From: UBA10103 sp964437185
GTDB taxonomy: Bacteria > Patescibacteriota > Minisyncoccia > Phycocordibacterales > UBA2100
NCBI GenBank assembly: GCA_964437185.1
Contig: CAYTFU010000013.1
Coordinates: forward strand, 1 to 19,640
Direction: 5' to 3'
Length of the DNA stretch: 19,640 bases
Under the pieces are notes generated by a model that saw only the letters and a list, made by a program, of their open reading frames with translations, was not told where the DNA came from and searched no databases. The position numbers and the translations under genes were made by a program. How positions within the stretch are numbered: position 1 is the stretch's first letter; each line of letters opens with the position of its first letter. Shown here in pieces: positions 7,748 through 14,687 of this stretch.

Positions 7748-8284
7748 ATGTCATATATGACAAAGACTTATAAGCGAGGGTTTACATTGATCGAACTTCT
7801 CGTTGTGATCGCGATCATCGGCATTCTGTCTTCGATTGTGCTCGCTTCGCTTAACAGTGCACGAAAAAAGGGCCGTGATGCTCGTCGTATTTCGGATATT
7901 AAGCAGATTCAGCTTGCGCTGGAGCTTGCCTTCGATGCGGATGGGGTTTATCCGAGCGTGCTCGCAACTACTACTCTCGTGACCCCAGGCTATATAGCTG
8001 CTGTTCCGGCTGATCCAACAAATGGTGAAATTTACGCCTACACTCCTACAGCCATAGTGGGTTCGGAGACGCTTTGTACGGCATATCATCTCGGTGCATC
8101 GCTTGAGACAAGCGGACACGCGGCACTCGACAGCGATTCCGACATCGACGCTCTTGCCGATATTACAGACGGGGCACTCTGCACCGATCCAGACGTGATC
8201 GCAACTGGCGTGCTCAACGGAGATGATGCCGCAAAGTGTCAGGCGGCAGATGCCGGTGGCTACTGCTTCGACGTGAGACCGTAG
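7748..8284 (+). CDS. Type IV pilin (probable major subunit)
   Basis: A 178-residue prepilin with a classic class III signal: short basic leader, then KRG|FTLIELLVVIAIIGILSS with cleavage after G11, F12 as first mature residue and Glu at mature position +5. The hydrophobic helix runs to about residue 34 and continues as the amphipathic N-terminal helix (KKGRDARRISDIKQIQLALE). The globular part has four cysteines (C110, C145, C164, C173), enough for two disulfides. It stands alone between its own promoter region and a strong hairpin, as expected for an abundant subunit, so it is the best candidate for the main pilin. An alternative start at ATG 7757 would give an 8-residue leader, equally acceptable. 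Confidence 0.9.
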   Translation: MSYMTKTYKRGFTLIELLVVIAIIGILSSIVLASLNSARKKGRDARRISDIKQIQLALELAFDADGVYPSVLATTTLVTPGYIAAVPADPTNGEIYAYTPTAIVGSETLCTAYHLGASLETSGHAALDSDSDIDALADITDGALCTDPDVIATGVLNGDDAAKCQAADAGGYCFDVRP

Positions 8285-8304
8285 GTTTTCTTTGGTCCTG
8301 CCAC

Positions 8305-8330
8305 AAGCCCCGTCCTTCGGACGGGGCTTT
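8305..8330 (+). terminator. Strong hairpin terminator after the pilin gene
   Basis: A perfect 11-bp stem (8305-8315 with 8319-8329) is closed by a 3-nt loop, with A residues on its 5' side and a short T run on its 3' side. It lies 20 nt after the pilin stop and directly before the pilD -10. The T run is short, so termination may be partial, or the hairpin may mainly protect the pilin mRNA 3' end. Confidence 0.75.
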
Positions 8331-8336
8331 GTGCGT

Positions 8337-8342
8337 TATACT
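8337..8342 (+). promoter_or_regulatory. Probable -10 (TATACT) for pilD, leaderless
   Basis: TATACT is followed by 6 nt and then the ATG at 8349. It begins 7 nt after the pilin terminator, where a new transcription unit is expected. Confidence 0.55.
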
Positions 8343-8348
8343 GCGGCG

Positions 8349-9173
8349 ATGGTTGCTGTAGCGTTCGGCATCTTCGGACTCATTGTCGGTAGCTTTCTTA
8401 ATGTCCTCATTATTCGGCACGGCGTCCGGTCGGTAAACGGCAGGAGCGGGTGTATGGCGTGCGGTAAGCAACTCGGGTGGTATGACATGATCCCCGTAGT
8501 TTCTTGGCTCATACTTCGAGGAAGATGCAGGGAATGCCGCGCTCGGATTTCGATTCAATATCCACTTGTTGAGGTAGCATTGGGTATATTATTTGCGACT
8601 ATCGGTGGGGCTCCGATCGATATGTATGCAAAAATCGCTTACTGTGTCATAGCAGCCCTTTTCGTCGCGATTGCGGCGTACGACATACGGCACACTATCA
8701 TTCCCGACCCATGGGCGTATACGCTCGCAGCACTCGCGCTGCTTACAGGAGCGTTTACAGTCGATCTGGATGGCTTTGTGCTCTTCCTCTTTGCGGGGCC
8801 GCTCGCGGCGCTCCCGCTTTTTCTCCTATGGTTCGTTTCTGGTGGACGATGGATGGGTCTCGGGGATTCAAAGCTCGCGCTCGGCATCGGCTGGTTGCTC
8901 GGAATCCCCCTCGGCGTTGCCTCAGTGTTTTTTGCTTTCATTCTCGGGGCCGTCATTTCGGTGGGAGTGCTGATCCCGCTGCCGCACATTGTACGGGTGC
9001 TCGGTAGATATGGGATAACTTCTTTGGATACACGGGGCGGGGGGTTTACAATGACCAGTGAGATTCCGTTTGGTCCATTTCTCATTGTTAGTTGCATACT
9101 ATTATGGCTCTGCACACTTTATGGCGTCGATCCGCTCCTCGAAATAGGGCTTCTACCGCTCGCCGGAGAGTAG
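8349..9173 (+). CDS. pilD: Prepilin peptidase / N-methyltransferase PilD
   Basis: A 274-residue polytopic membrane aspartic protease that cleaves prepilin leaders and usually methylates the new N-terminus. It starts MVAVAFGIFGLIVGSFLNVLI, the typical first helix. The cytoplasmic zinc site is complete: C35/C38 (CMAC) and C60/C63 (CREC). The catalytic aspartates are D112 in AAYDIRHTIIPD and D173 in GLGDSKL. The frame is open upstream to a TTG at 8292, but that extension would be translated from inside the pilin terminator hairpin and adds residues absent from the family, so ATG 8349, 6 nt behind a -10, is chosen. All its candidate substrates are encoded on either side. Confidence 0.93.
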   Translation: MVAVAFGIFGLIVGSFLNVLIIRHGVRSVNGRSGCMACGKQLGWYDMIPVVSWLILRGRCRECRARISIQYPLVEVALGILFATIGGAPIDMYAKIAYCVIAALFVAIAAYDIRHTIIPDPWAYTLAALALLTGAFTVDLDGFVLFLFAGPLAALPLFLLWFVSGGRWMGLGDSKLALGIGWLLGIPLGVASVFFAFILGAVISVGVLIPLPHIVRVLGRYGITSLDTRGGGFTMTSEIPFGPFLIVSCILLWLCTLYGVDPLLEIGLLPLAGE

Positions 9174-9802
9174 GGAATGAACGCGGCTTCTCGCTCGCAG
9201 AGCTCATCGTTGTAACGGCAATCATTGTAATCGTTAGTTCGGTCGTTCTCGCGGGCAATTTTCGATTTGGAGGTATTGTAAAATTAGAGAACTTCGCCTA
9301 CGACGTGGCGCTTTCGATACGTCAGGCGCAGCTTTTTGGAATATCGGTCGCGCGTTCATCCTCAGACAACTTCTCGGCAGGTTTTGGCATTCGAGTAGAC
9401 ATGTCGAACGACACGCAGTTTCTCATGTTTGCAGATACATTTGCGACAAATGGCCGATACGATACCGATGGATGTCCGGGCGCGATCTCGTGCGAACTCG
9501 AGCAAACGACCACGATGACAGGCAACTATAGGATCAAAAAAGTGTGCGTTACCAACTTTTCCGGCATTGAGACGTGTTCCGACGTCTCGGGAAGCGCAAT
9601 TTTCAACAACAAAATACTCGACATATTTTTCATTCGTCCCGAGCCAAACGCGTGGATCAGCGCGGGGATCGATCAGTGTGTCGGCGGCAGTGGCGTATGC
9701 TATATGGGCGCGAGGATCCAGTTGAAATCGCCGAGAGATGACCTCATGGACGTGGTTGTCGACTCAAGCGGGCAGATTTCCGTGCGGCACGCAAGCAGCT
9801 AA
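9104..9802 (+). CDS. Minor pilin / GspH-FimT-like pseudopilin with long leader
   Basis: A 232-residue prepilin-like protein: basic leader, NERG|FSLAELIVVTAIIVIVSSVVLAG with Glu at mature +5, then a beta-rich globular domain with several cysteines. GspH/FimT-type subunits sit near the fibre tip or act in DNA binding. The leader would be 28 residues and Arg-rich, long for this class. Between ATG 9104 and the signal the frame contains no further ATG, GTG or TTG codon, so the start must lie inside the 3' end of pilD (70-nt overlap); a TTG at 9092 is the alternative. The ATG at 9178 just after the pilD stop is in another frame. Confidence 0.8.
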   Translation: MALHTLWRRSAPRNRASTARRRVGNERGFSLAELIVVTAIIVIVSSVVLAGNFRFGGIVKLENFAYDVALSIRQAQLFGISVARSSSDNFSAGFGIRVDMSNDTQFLMFADTFATNGRYDTDGCPGAISCELEQTTTMTGNYRIKKVCVTNFSGIETCSDVSGSAIFNNKILDIFFIRPEPNAWISAGIDQCVGGSGVCYMGARIQLKSPRDDLMDVVVDSSGQISVRHASS

Positions 9803-9803
9803 T

Positions 9804-10391
9804 ATGAAGCAAATTACTTCAGGAAAAAGAGGATTCACGTTGGTCGAGATGATCGTCGCTACCGCACTGTTCTCTGTGGTCATGCTCGTATCGGTAAGTA
9901 CGCTCCTCGCGCTCATCCATGCGAACCGTAAGGCCCGCGCGATTGAATCTGTTATGAACAACCTCAACATCGCCCTCGATGGCATGGTTCGGTCGGCGCG
10001 CGAGGGCACAACCTTCCATGGTGCAAATGGTTCTGGGTGCGGTAGTACGTCTACATTTACAGAACCCGCGGATTGTCTGAGTGGCGGCAGCATGTTTGCA
10101 TTTTCGCCGCGCGGCAGCGCGATCACGCCTCCGTGGATCTACAGTTACAACAGCGTCACCAAACGATTAGAAAAATCCACTTCCGGAAGTGTGGCTGGCA
10201 TGGTTCCGATCACGGCTCCCGAGGTTACCATAGACTCGGTACAGTTTTTTGTGGTCGGCTCGACCCCGAGCGATACTCTACAGCCCAAAGTGATTGTCGT
10301 CGTAAAGGGAAGCGCGGGCGCGGAGGGCACGAGCGCTCGCACCACATTTCACATTCAGGCGACCGCGGTGCAACGCGTACTTGATCTATGA
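9804..10391 (+). CDS. Minor pilin (PilW/GspJ-type prepilin)
   Basis: A 195-residue prepilin: 10-residue leader MKQITSGKRG, cleavage before FTLVEMIVATALFSVVMLVSV with Glu at mature +5, then a helix (RKARAIESVMNNLNIALDGMVRSAREG) and a beta-rich C-terminal domain. The helix with NLNIALDGMVRSARE resembles PilW/GspJ-like subunits of the pilus initiation complex, but the assignment to type is tentative. The start is fixed by the TAA-T-ATG junction with the preceding gene, the same junction as between pilB and the response regulator. Its stop overlaps the next start (ATGA). Confidence 0.85.
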   Translation: MKQITSGKRGFTLVEMIVATALFSVVMLVSVSTLLALIHANRKARAIESVMNNLNIALDGMVRSAREGTTFHGANGSGCGSTSTFTEPADCLSGGSMFAFSPRGSAITPPWIYSYNSVTKRLEKSTSGSVAGMVPITAPEVTIDSVQFFVVGSTPSDTLQPKVIVVVKGSAGAEGTSARTTFHIQATAVQRVLDL

Positions 10392-10957
10392 ACAGGCACA
10401 TTCTACAAACAGCTAACCACCAACTACCCAAAGGTTTTACTCTCATTGAGACGCTCGCTGCAATCACGCTTCTCTCTGTTGCTATCGTTGCACCGATGTC
10501 GCTTGCCTCGCGCAGTCTTTCAGCGTCGTACTATTCGCGGGATCAGGTGACGGCATATTACCTTGCCCAAGAGGCGATCGAATCGATTCGCAACATTCGA
10601 GACGGCAACGTCTTGCAGATAGTCCAGAGCTCGAATCCCGCTTCCATCAATCTCTTTCAGGACATTCCGCTCGACGTAAACTTCACCGTCGACGCGAGAA
10701 AAACCAATTCGATCACTGCCATTAACCAAAACTGCTCGCCCGCCTGCCCCGCGCTGCAAACGGACGGTACGCTCTACGGGTACAATGCCGGATGGACCGA
10801 CACGCACTTCACGCGAACGGTGCGCGTAACGCAGATCAGCGGATCTCCCAACGAGCTGCGCGTCACCGTCACGGTTGCGTGGAAAACCGGAGCATTTCAG
10901 GAGCGCTCTTTTAGTATTGCTGAGAACATGTATCGATGGATACAAGATGGGACGTAG
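10388..10957 (+). CDS. Minor pilin (PilV/GspI-type prepilin)
   Basis: A 189-residue prepilin with a 16-residue leader, cleavage PKG|FTLIETLAAITLLSVAIVAP with Glu at mature +5, and the sequence YYLAQEAIESIRNIRDGN after the helix. An AxEAIExIRxxRD-like stretch is typical of PilV/GspI-type minor pilins. Two close cysteines (CSPAC) lie mid-protein. The ATG overlaps the previous TGA (ATGA), which implies translational coupling. It belongs to a run of four minor pilins that probably form the tip or priming complex of the fibre. Confidence 0.85.
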   Translation: MNRHILQTANHQLPKGFTLIETLAAITLLSVAIVAPMSLASRSLSASYYSRDQVTAYYLAQEAIESIRNIRDGNVLQIVQSSNPASINLFQDIPLDVNFTVDARKTNSITAINQNCSPACPALQTDGTLYGYNAGWTDTHFTRTVRVTQISGSPNELRVTVTVAWKTGAFQERSFSIAENMYRWIQDGT

Positions 10958-10960
10958 TCT

Positions 10961-11482
10961 ATGAAACTTTTCAAACACACATCGAATATTCAGGGGAAAT
11001 CGCGCTCTCGCGCTGGATTCACGCTTCTCCTTGCTGCGCTTATTGCCTCGATCGTCGTCTCGCTTGGTGCGTCGATTTTTCAAATAGCACGAAAGCAATT
11101 GCTGCTTTCAGGTACCGGACGCGATTCGCAATTCGCATTCTACGCGGCCGACACAATCGCCGAGTGCGCACTGTTTTGGGATTTTCGATTCGGGTATTTT
11201 GCCTCGACCACGCCTGCGGGGGTGAATCCGACGTGCGATGGGCAGAGTATCGCCATTGCCCCCACGGCGGATTTGCCCTACCCATTTACCCATGAGTCGC
11301 TTCCGATAAATCTTTTTGCTGACACAAATGGCGATGGATACTGCGCGATCGTAACTGTTACAAAAGTGGAAATCGCGGGCGCTGTGCGGACGACAATCCA
11401 TGCAGACGGGTACAGTGTTGGCTGTTCTCAGCGAGGGACCTCGCCGCGAGCGCTTCAGCGCTCAATCGAACTCAACTACTAG
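10961..11482 (+). CDS. Minor pilin (PilX/GspK-like) lacking Glu5
   Basis: A 173-residue protein with a 19-residue basic leader and a prepilin-type signal RAG|FTLLLAALIASIVVSLGASIF. The residue at mature position +5 is Leu rather than the usual Glu. Loss of Glu5 is typical of GspK, the last tip pseudopilin, and GspK/PilX-type subunits are usually encoded last in minor-pilin clusters, as here. After the helix comes GRDSQFAFYAADTIAECALFWD. The start is 3 nt after the previous stop (TAG-TCT-ATG). PilX-like is a family-level guess; that it is a pilin-like protein is firm. Confidence 0.8.
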   Translation: MKLFKHTSNIQGKSRSRAGFTLLLAALIASIVVSLGASIFQIARKQLLLSGTGRDSQFAFYAADTIAECALFWDFRFGYFASTTPAGVNPTCDGQSIAIAPTADLPYPFTHESLPINLFADTNGDGYCAIVTVTKVEIAGAVRTTIHADGYSVGCSQRGTSPRALQRSIELNY

Positions 11483-11508
11483 TGTTCTTCGAGATGCTCT
11501 CTAAGGCC

Positions 11509-11542
11509 TCGTCCATTAATGAGTCGTTACCGTAATGGACGA
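11509..11542. repeat. Perfect inverted repeat, stem-loop 1
   Basis: TCGTCCATTA (11509-11518) and its exact reverse complement (11533-11542) enclose a 14-nt loop. It begins 27 nt after the last minor-pilin gene. No T run follows, so it is not a standard terminator. It is paired with a second, longer stem-loop 6 nt downstream. Confidence 0.7.
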
Positions 11543-11548
11543 TGACTA

Positions 11549-11595
11549 AGGGGCCGTAACACTAATAACAGTCACAATATTAGTGAACGGCCCCT
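11549..11595. repeat. Long inverted repeat, stem-loop 2
   Basis: AGGGGCCGT (11549-11557) pairs with 11587-11595, and CACTAATA (11560-11567) pairs with 11578-11585, separated by a small internal loop (AA opposite A) and closed by a 10-nt loop. The result is a 17-bp two-part stem of 47 nt. It ends 12 nt before the probable ligA promoter. It may end the minor-pilin transcript although no T run follows, or it may be a palindromic repeat unit. Confidence 0.7.
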
Positions 11596-11607
11596 AAAAG
11601 CACTTTC

Positions 11608-11616
11608 TGGTATCAT
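11608..11616 (+). promoter_or_regulatory. Probable extended -10 promoter for ligA, leaderless
   Basis: TGGTATCAT, identical to the element before pilT, is followed by 6 nt and the ligA ATG at 11623. The predicted start point is the A of the start codon. Confidence 0.6.
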
Positions 11617-11622
11617 GGGCGG

Positions 11623-13644
11623 ATGCACAAGGTGCCTGCGGAAGTAAAAGAGCGGTACGAAAAGTTGAAGGGATCAATTCACCGCTACCGGCGTCTCTAC
11701 CATGTCTATGATAAGGAGGAAATATCGGCTGAGGCACTCGATTCTCTGAAACGCGAGCTCACCGAAATCGAGGAAGCATATCCCGCGCTCATTACTTCCG
11801 ATTCTCCATCGCAGCGAGTAGCTGGAGCGCCACTGCCCGGGTTTAAGAAAGTTCGCCACAAAGTTGCTCAGTGGTCCTTTAACGATGCGTTTACAGAGGG
11901 GGACATTCGGGCGTTTGACCAGCGCGTCAAACGTTTCCTCCGACCAGACTTTGGAGAAGTGCGACCTACGTACGCATGCGAACTCAAAATCGACGGACTG
12001 AAGATCATTTTAGAATACGAAAAGGGAATTTTAAAAACAGCCGCAACCCGCGGAGATGGGGAAGTGGGCGAGGATGTCACGCACAATGTACGTACGATCG
12101 AATCGGTGCCCTTGCAGTTGGAGCGCCCCGTCGACGTCATAGTCGAAGGCGAAGTGTGGATGAGTGCGAAAAGTCTTGAAAATCTTAATGCCCTTCGACA
12201 AGCAGAGGGCGAAGCAAGCTTCGCAAATCCTCGCAATGCCGCTGCTGGCTCGATTCGCCAGCTTGATCCCGCAATAGCCGCCGCTCGAAAGCTCGACGTG
12301 TTCATCTACGATGTGGCAAGCACGTCAGAGAATTTTCCCGAGACGCAAATGGATGAGCTCGAGTACATGAAGAAGCTCGGATTTAAAGTGAACCCGCATC
12401 ACGTATTCGCTCCGGATATTGAAGGCGCTATCGAATTTTGGAAATCGTGGAAAAAGAAGGGGAGGAAACAAGGTTACTGGGTCGATGGCATCGTGGTGAA
12501 AGTGAATGAGCGAAAGTACGAAAAAGTGCTCGGCTATACAGGCAAAGCGCCGCGATTTGCGATTGCTTTCAAATTTCCCGCCGAACAGGTGACGACCGTG
12601 ATCGAAGACATTGTGTTTCAGGTCGGGCGCACAGGGGTAATCACGCCCGTCGCACACCTCAGGCCCGTTTCAGTTGCCGGTACGACGGTTTCTCGCGCGA
12701 CGCTTCACAATGAGGATGAAATCAAACGGCTCGATGTGCGCATTGGCGACACCGTCGTGTTGCAAAAGGCGGGTGACGTGATTCCCGAGATCGTGGAAGT
12801 TGTGAAGGACCTTCGGCCCAAACACGCGAAACATTTTGTTTGGCCGCAGGTGATTTCTGAGTGTGGGGGCGACGGACGCATCGAACGTATTCCAGGGCAA
12901 GCAGCATGGCGCTGTGTCGACAAGACATCCTTTGCGGTGACGCGACGCGTATTTCACAACTTCGTCGGCAAACACGCCCTCGATATCGAGGGTCTTGGAA
13001 AGAAGACCGTCGATTTGTTGCTGGAAAACGCCCTCATCCAACACTTTGACGATATTTTCACTCTGACAGAAGGTGATGTCCTTCCACTCGAAGGGTTTGC
13101 CGAAGTCTCGGCAAAAAAACTGATTGAGGCGATACAAAAATCCCGCACCGTCGAGTTCTCGCGGCTTTTGGTGGGTCTTTCAATTCCGCATATTGGAGAG
13201 GAAACCGCACTACTTCTCGCGCAAGAGTTTCGTACGTTGGAGTCTCTAGCAGAAGCAAGTGAAGAAGATTTGCGTATTCTCGATGGGGTGGGCGACATTA
13301 TGGCCAAAGCTGTGTACGAGTGGTTCCACGACAAACATAACCGTGCGCTTATCGCTCGGCTCGAAACGCTACTCACCATCACAGCCCCTCGACAAGCTCG
13401 GGGCGAAAAGCTACCGCTTTTCGGCAAGACGTACGTGCTCACCGGCACCCTCTCCTCGCTTTCACGCGATGACGCCAAAGCAAAGCTTCGCGCTCTCGGT
13501 GCCGACGTCGCGTCCTCCGTCTCCAAAAACACTACGGCAGTAATAGTAGGTGAAGAAGCGGGGTCAAAGCTCGATAGGGCGCGCGAGCTTGGCGTTTCCG
13601 TGTTGGACGAACCGCAGTTCTTAAAGTTGCTCATGCGCGCGTAA
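11623..13644 (+). CDS. ligA: NAD+-dependent DNA ligase LigA
   Basis: A 673-residue ligase that seals nicks in replication and repair. Domains in order: Ia NAD+-binding region (about 10-70), adenylation domain with catalytic K122 in ELKIDGLK, EGEVWM near 175-180 and DGIVVKVN near 288-295, OB fold (about 325-400), zinc-finger region, helix-hairpin-helix repeats (about 445-580) and a C-terminal BRCT domain (about 597-673, starting LFGKTYVLTGTL). Length is normal for the family. Only two of the four zinc cysteines remain, C414 (ISECGG) and C431 (AAWRC); the first is I411 and the fourth is S436. A GC-rich 19-mer at 13385-13403 encodes the linker before BRCT. The stop is 4 nt before the next gene. 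Confidence 0.96.
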   Translation: MHKVPAEVKERYEKLKGSIHRYRRLYHVYDKEEISAEALDSLKRELTEIEEAYPALITSDSPSQRVAGAPLPGFKKVRHKVAQWSFNDAFTEGDIRAFDQRVKRFLRPDFGEVRPTYACELKIDGLKIILEYEKGILKTAATRGDGEVGEDVTHNVRTIESVPLQLERPVDVIVEGEVWMSAKSLENLNALRQAEGEASFANPRNAAAGSIRQLDPAIAAARKLDVFIYDVASTSENFPETQMDELEYMKKLGFKVNPHHVFAPDIEGAIEFWKSWKKKGRKQGYWVDGIVVKVNERKYEKVLGYTGKAPRFAIAFKFPAEQVTTVIEDIVFQVGRTGVITPVAHLRPVSVAGTTVSRATLHNEDEIKRLDVRIGDTVVLQKAGDVIPEIVEVVKDLRPKHAKHFVWPQVISECGGDGRIERIPGQAAWRCVDKTSFAVTRRVFHNFVGKHALDIEGLGKKTVDLLLENALIQHFDDIFTLTEGDVLPLEGFAEVSAKKLIEAIQKSRTVEFSRLLVGLSIPHIGEETALLLAQEFRTLESLAEASEEDLRILDGVGDIMAKAVYEWFHDKHNRALIARLETLLTITAPRQARGEKLPLFGKTYVLTGTLSSLSRDDAKAKLRALGADVASSVSKNTTAVIVGEEAGSKLDRARELGVSVLDEPQFLKLLMRA

Positions 13645-13648
13645 CGAT

Positions 13649-14155
13649 ATGTCGGCCTCAGTCAGAATCATTTGCATGGGCGGTACGATCGATTCTTCTC
13701 CGGAGTATGACCCCGCTAAGAAGAGTATTTTTGACGGATCGTATATTTCGCAGGCTCTCGCACAGGCGAGACTTCGCGTTGATGTCGCCATTGAGCCGCT
13801 GATGCAAAAAGATTCTGCTGACCTAACAGCCAGTGATCGGCATATGCTGCTCACGGCGTGCGAACACGCATCGGAGAGCCAAATCATCGTGACTCACGGC
13901 ACTGACACGCTAATCGAGACGGCACGTTATTTGGGTGAAAGGGGGGTTGGCGGGAAGACGGTTGTCCTCACAGGGTCCTTCGTGCCACTTTCTCAAAATG
14001 AATCCGACGGACCGTTCAACATAGGCTATGCGGTCGCGGCCGCCGATTTGGTTGGATCGGGTGTGTGGATTGCGATGGGGGGACGGGTGTTTAGCTGGGA
14101 TAATGTTCGAAAAAATTTTGAGAACGCGAGATTTGAGAAAGAGCGAGAGGATTGA
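13649..14155 (+). CDS. Single-domain L-asparaginase-like protein
   Basis: A 168-residue protein matching only the N-terminal domain of type I/II L-asparaginases. Catalytic-type residues are present: T13 in MGGTID, S56 in KDSADLT, T85-D86 in THGTDT, the GSFVPLSQNESDGPFN segment (about 109-124) and a lysine, K154, in NVRKNF at the position of the catalytic lysine. The C-terminal domain, which in full enzymes of about 330 residues completes the active site from the neighbouring subunit, is absent, and the reading frame ends cleanly. It could be a shortened amidohydrolase of CPR type, a domain with another substrate, or the remnant of a longer gene. It follows ligA after 4 nt and is probably co-transcribed. 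Confidence 0.8.
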   Translation: MSASVRIICMGGTIDSSPEYDPAKKSIFDGSYISQALAQARLRVDVAIEPLMQKDSADLTASDRHMLLTACEHASESQIIVTHGTDTLIETARYLGERGVGGKTVVLTGSFVPLSQNESDGPFNIGYAVAAADLVGSGVWIAMGGRVFSWDNVRKNFENARFEKERED

Positions 14156-14165
14156 GTACGAGACG

Positions 14166-14174
14166 TGTTAGCAT
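14166..14174 (+). promoter_or_regulatory. Probable extended -10 promoter for the MazF-like gene, leaderless
   Basis: TGTTAGCAT (TGn + TAGCAT) is followed by 7 nt and the ATG at 14182. It lies just after the asparaginase-like gene, so the toxin-like gene probably has its own transcript. Confidence 0.5.
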
Positions 14175-14181
14175 ATTTTAG

Positions 14182-14574
14182 ATGAGGAAGGAATTTAGAA
14201 AATGGCACGACAAAAAAGAGCGGATTGATGAACTGCCTCAGCGACCATTCTTCCATGATCGTGAAATATGGTTTTGTTACATTGGAGCAAATGTCGGCGT
14301 TGAGCAGAATGGAAGCGAGGAGGAATTCCTCAGGCCTGTTGTTATTTTGCGAAAATTTAATAACGAGAGTTTCTGGGCGATTCCGCTAACGAAGGCGAAA
14401 AAAACTGATCGCGTGCACTACTTTTCGTTCACATTTATGCCGGGCGTAATAAGTGCCGCGAATCTTTCTCAACTTCGACTTATTGATGCGAGACGCTTGA
14501 GCCGAAAGATCGGCGAAATTTCCGAGTCCGACTTTTCCGAACTAACGAAACGGCTCAAGGCATTGCTGCCATGA
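14182..14574 (+). CDS. MazF/PemK-family toxin-like protein (orphan)
   Basis: A 130-residue protein whose core from about 28 resembles the PemK/MazF fold: REIWFCYIGANVGVEQNG at about 27-44, then FLRPVVILRKF at 49-59, FWAIPLT at 64-70, and the conserved NLSQLRLIDARRL at 94-106. MazF toxins are sequence-specific endoribonucleases; the catalytic arginine would be R51 in LRPVV. The N-terminal 25 residues are charged and may be a lineage-specific extension. No antitoxin-sized gene is directly upstream or downstream, so it is either a solitary toxin, one controlled from elsewhere, or a housekeeping ribonuclease. It is flanked by its own -10 and a terminator-like hairpin. Confidence 0.8.
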   Translation: MRKEFRKWHDKKERIDELPQRPFFHDREIWFCYIGANVGVEQNGSEEEFLRPVVILRKFNNESFWAIPLTKAKKTDRVHYFSFTFMPGVISAANLSQLRLIDARRLSRKIGEISESDFSELTKRLKALLP

Positions 14575-14590
14575 GCCGTTCCTTTCCTCT
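14549..14590 (+). terminator. Terminator-like hairpin overlapping the MazF-like stop codon
   Basis: AACGGCTCA (14549-14557) pairs perfectly with 14572-14580 around a 14-nt loop, followed by a pyrimidine-rich stretch. The TGA stop codon is part of the 3' arm, so the last codons double as the terminator. Confidence 0.55.
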
Positions 14591-14652
14591 ACCTTTGCAG
14601 GCAGAGTCGGGCCGAAGCCATAAGTAACGAGATTGTATACCTAGGTTCTTAT

Positions 14653-14681
14653 TTGTCAATGAATTGTAAACAGCATAGTAT
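14653..14681 (+). promoter_or_regulatory. Probable -35/-10 promoter for gatC-gatA, leaderless
   Basis: TTGTCA at 14653-14658 and TAGTAT at 14676-14681 are 17 nt apart, and the gatC ATG follows the -10 by 6 nt. It is the most complete promoter in the window, with both boxes, ideal spacing and the predicted start on the A of ATG. Confidence 0.65.
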
Positions 14682-14687
14682 GTCTTT

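Noticed and set aside
8292..8348. N-terminal extension of PilD from a TTG
   Set aside because: It would be translated through the pilin terminator hairpin and across the pilD -10. The family starts with the first membrane helix, as given by ATG 8349.
9178..9212. ATG just after pilD as start of the minor pilin, implying a frameshift
   Set aside because: It is in a different frame from the pilin signal and reaches a stop quickly. The in-frame ATG at 9104 needs no frameshift, though sequencing error cannot be excluded.
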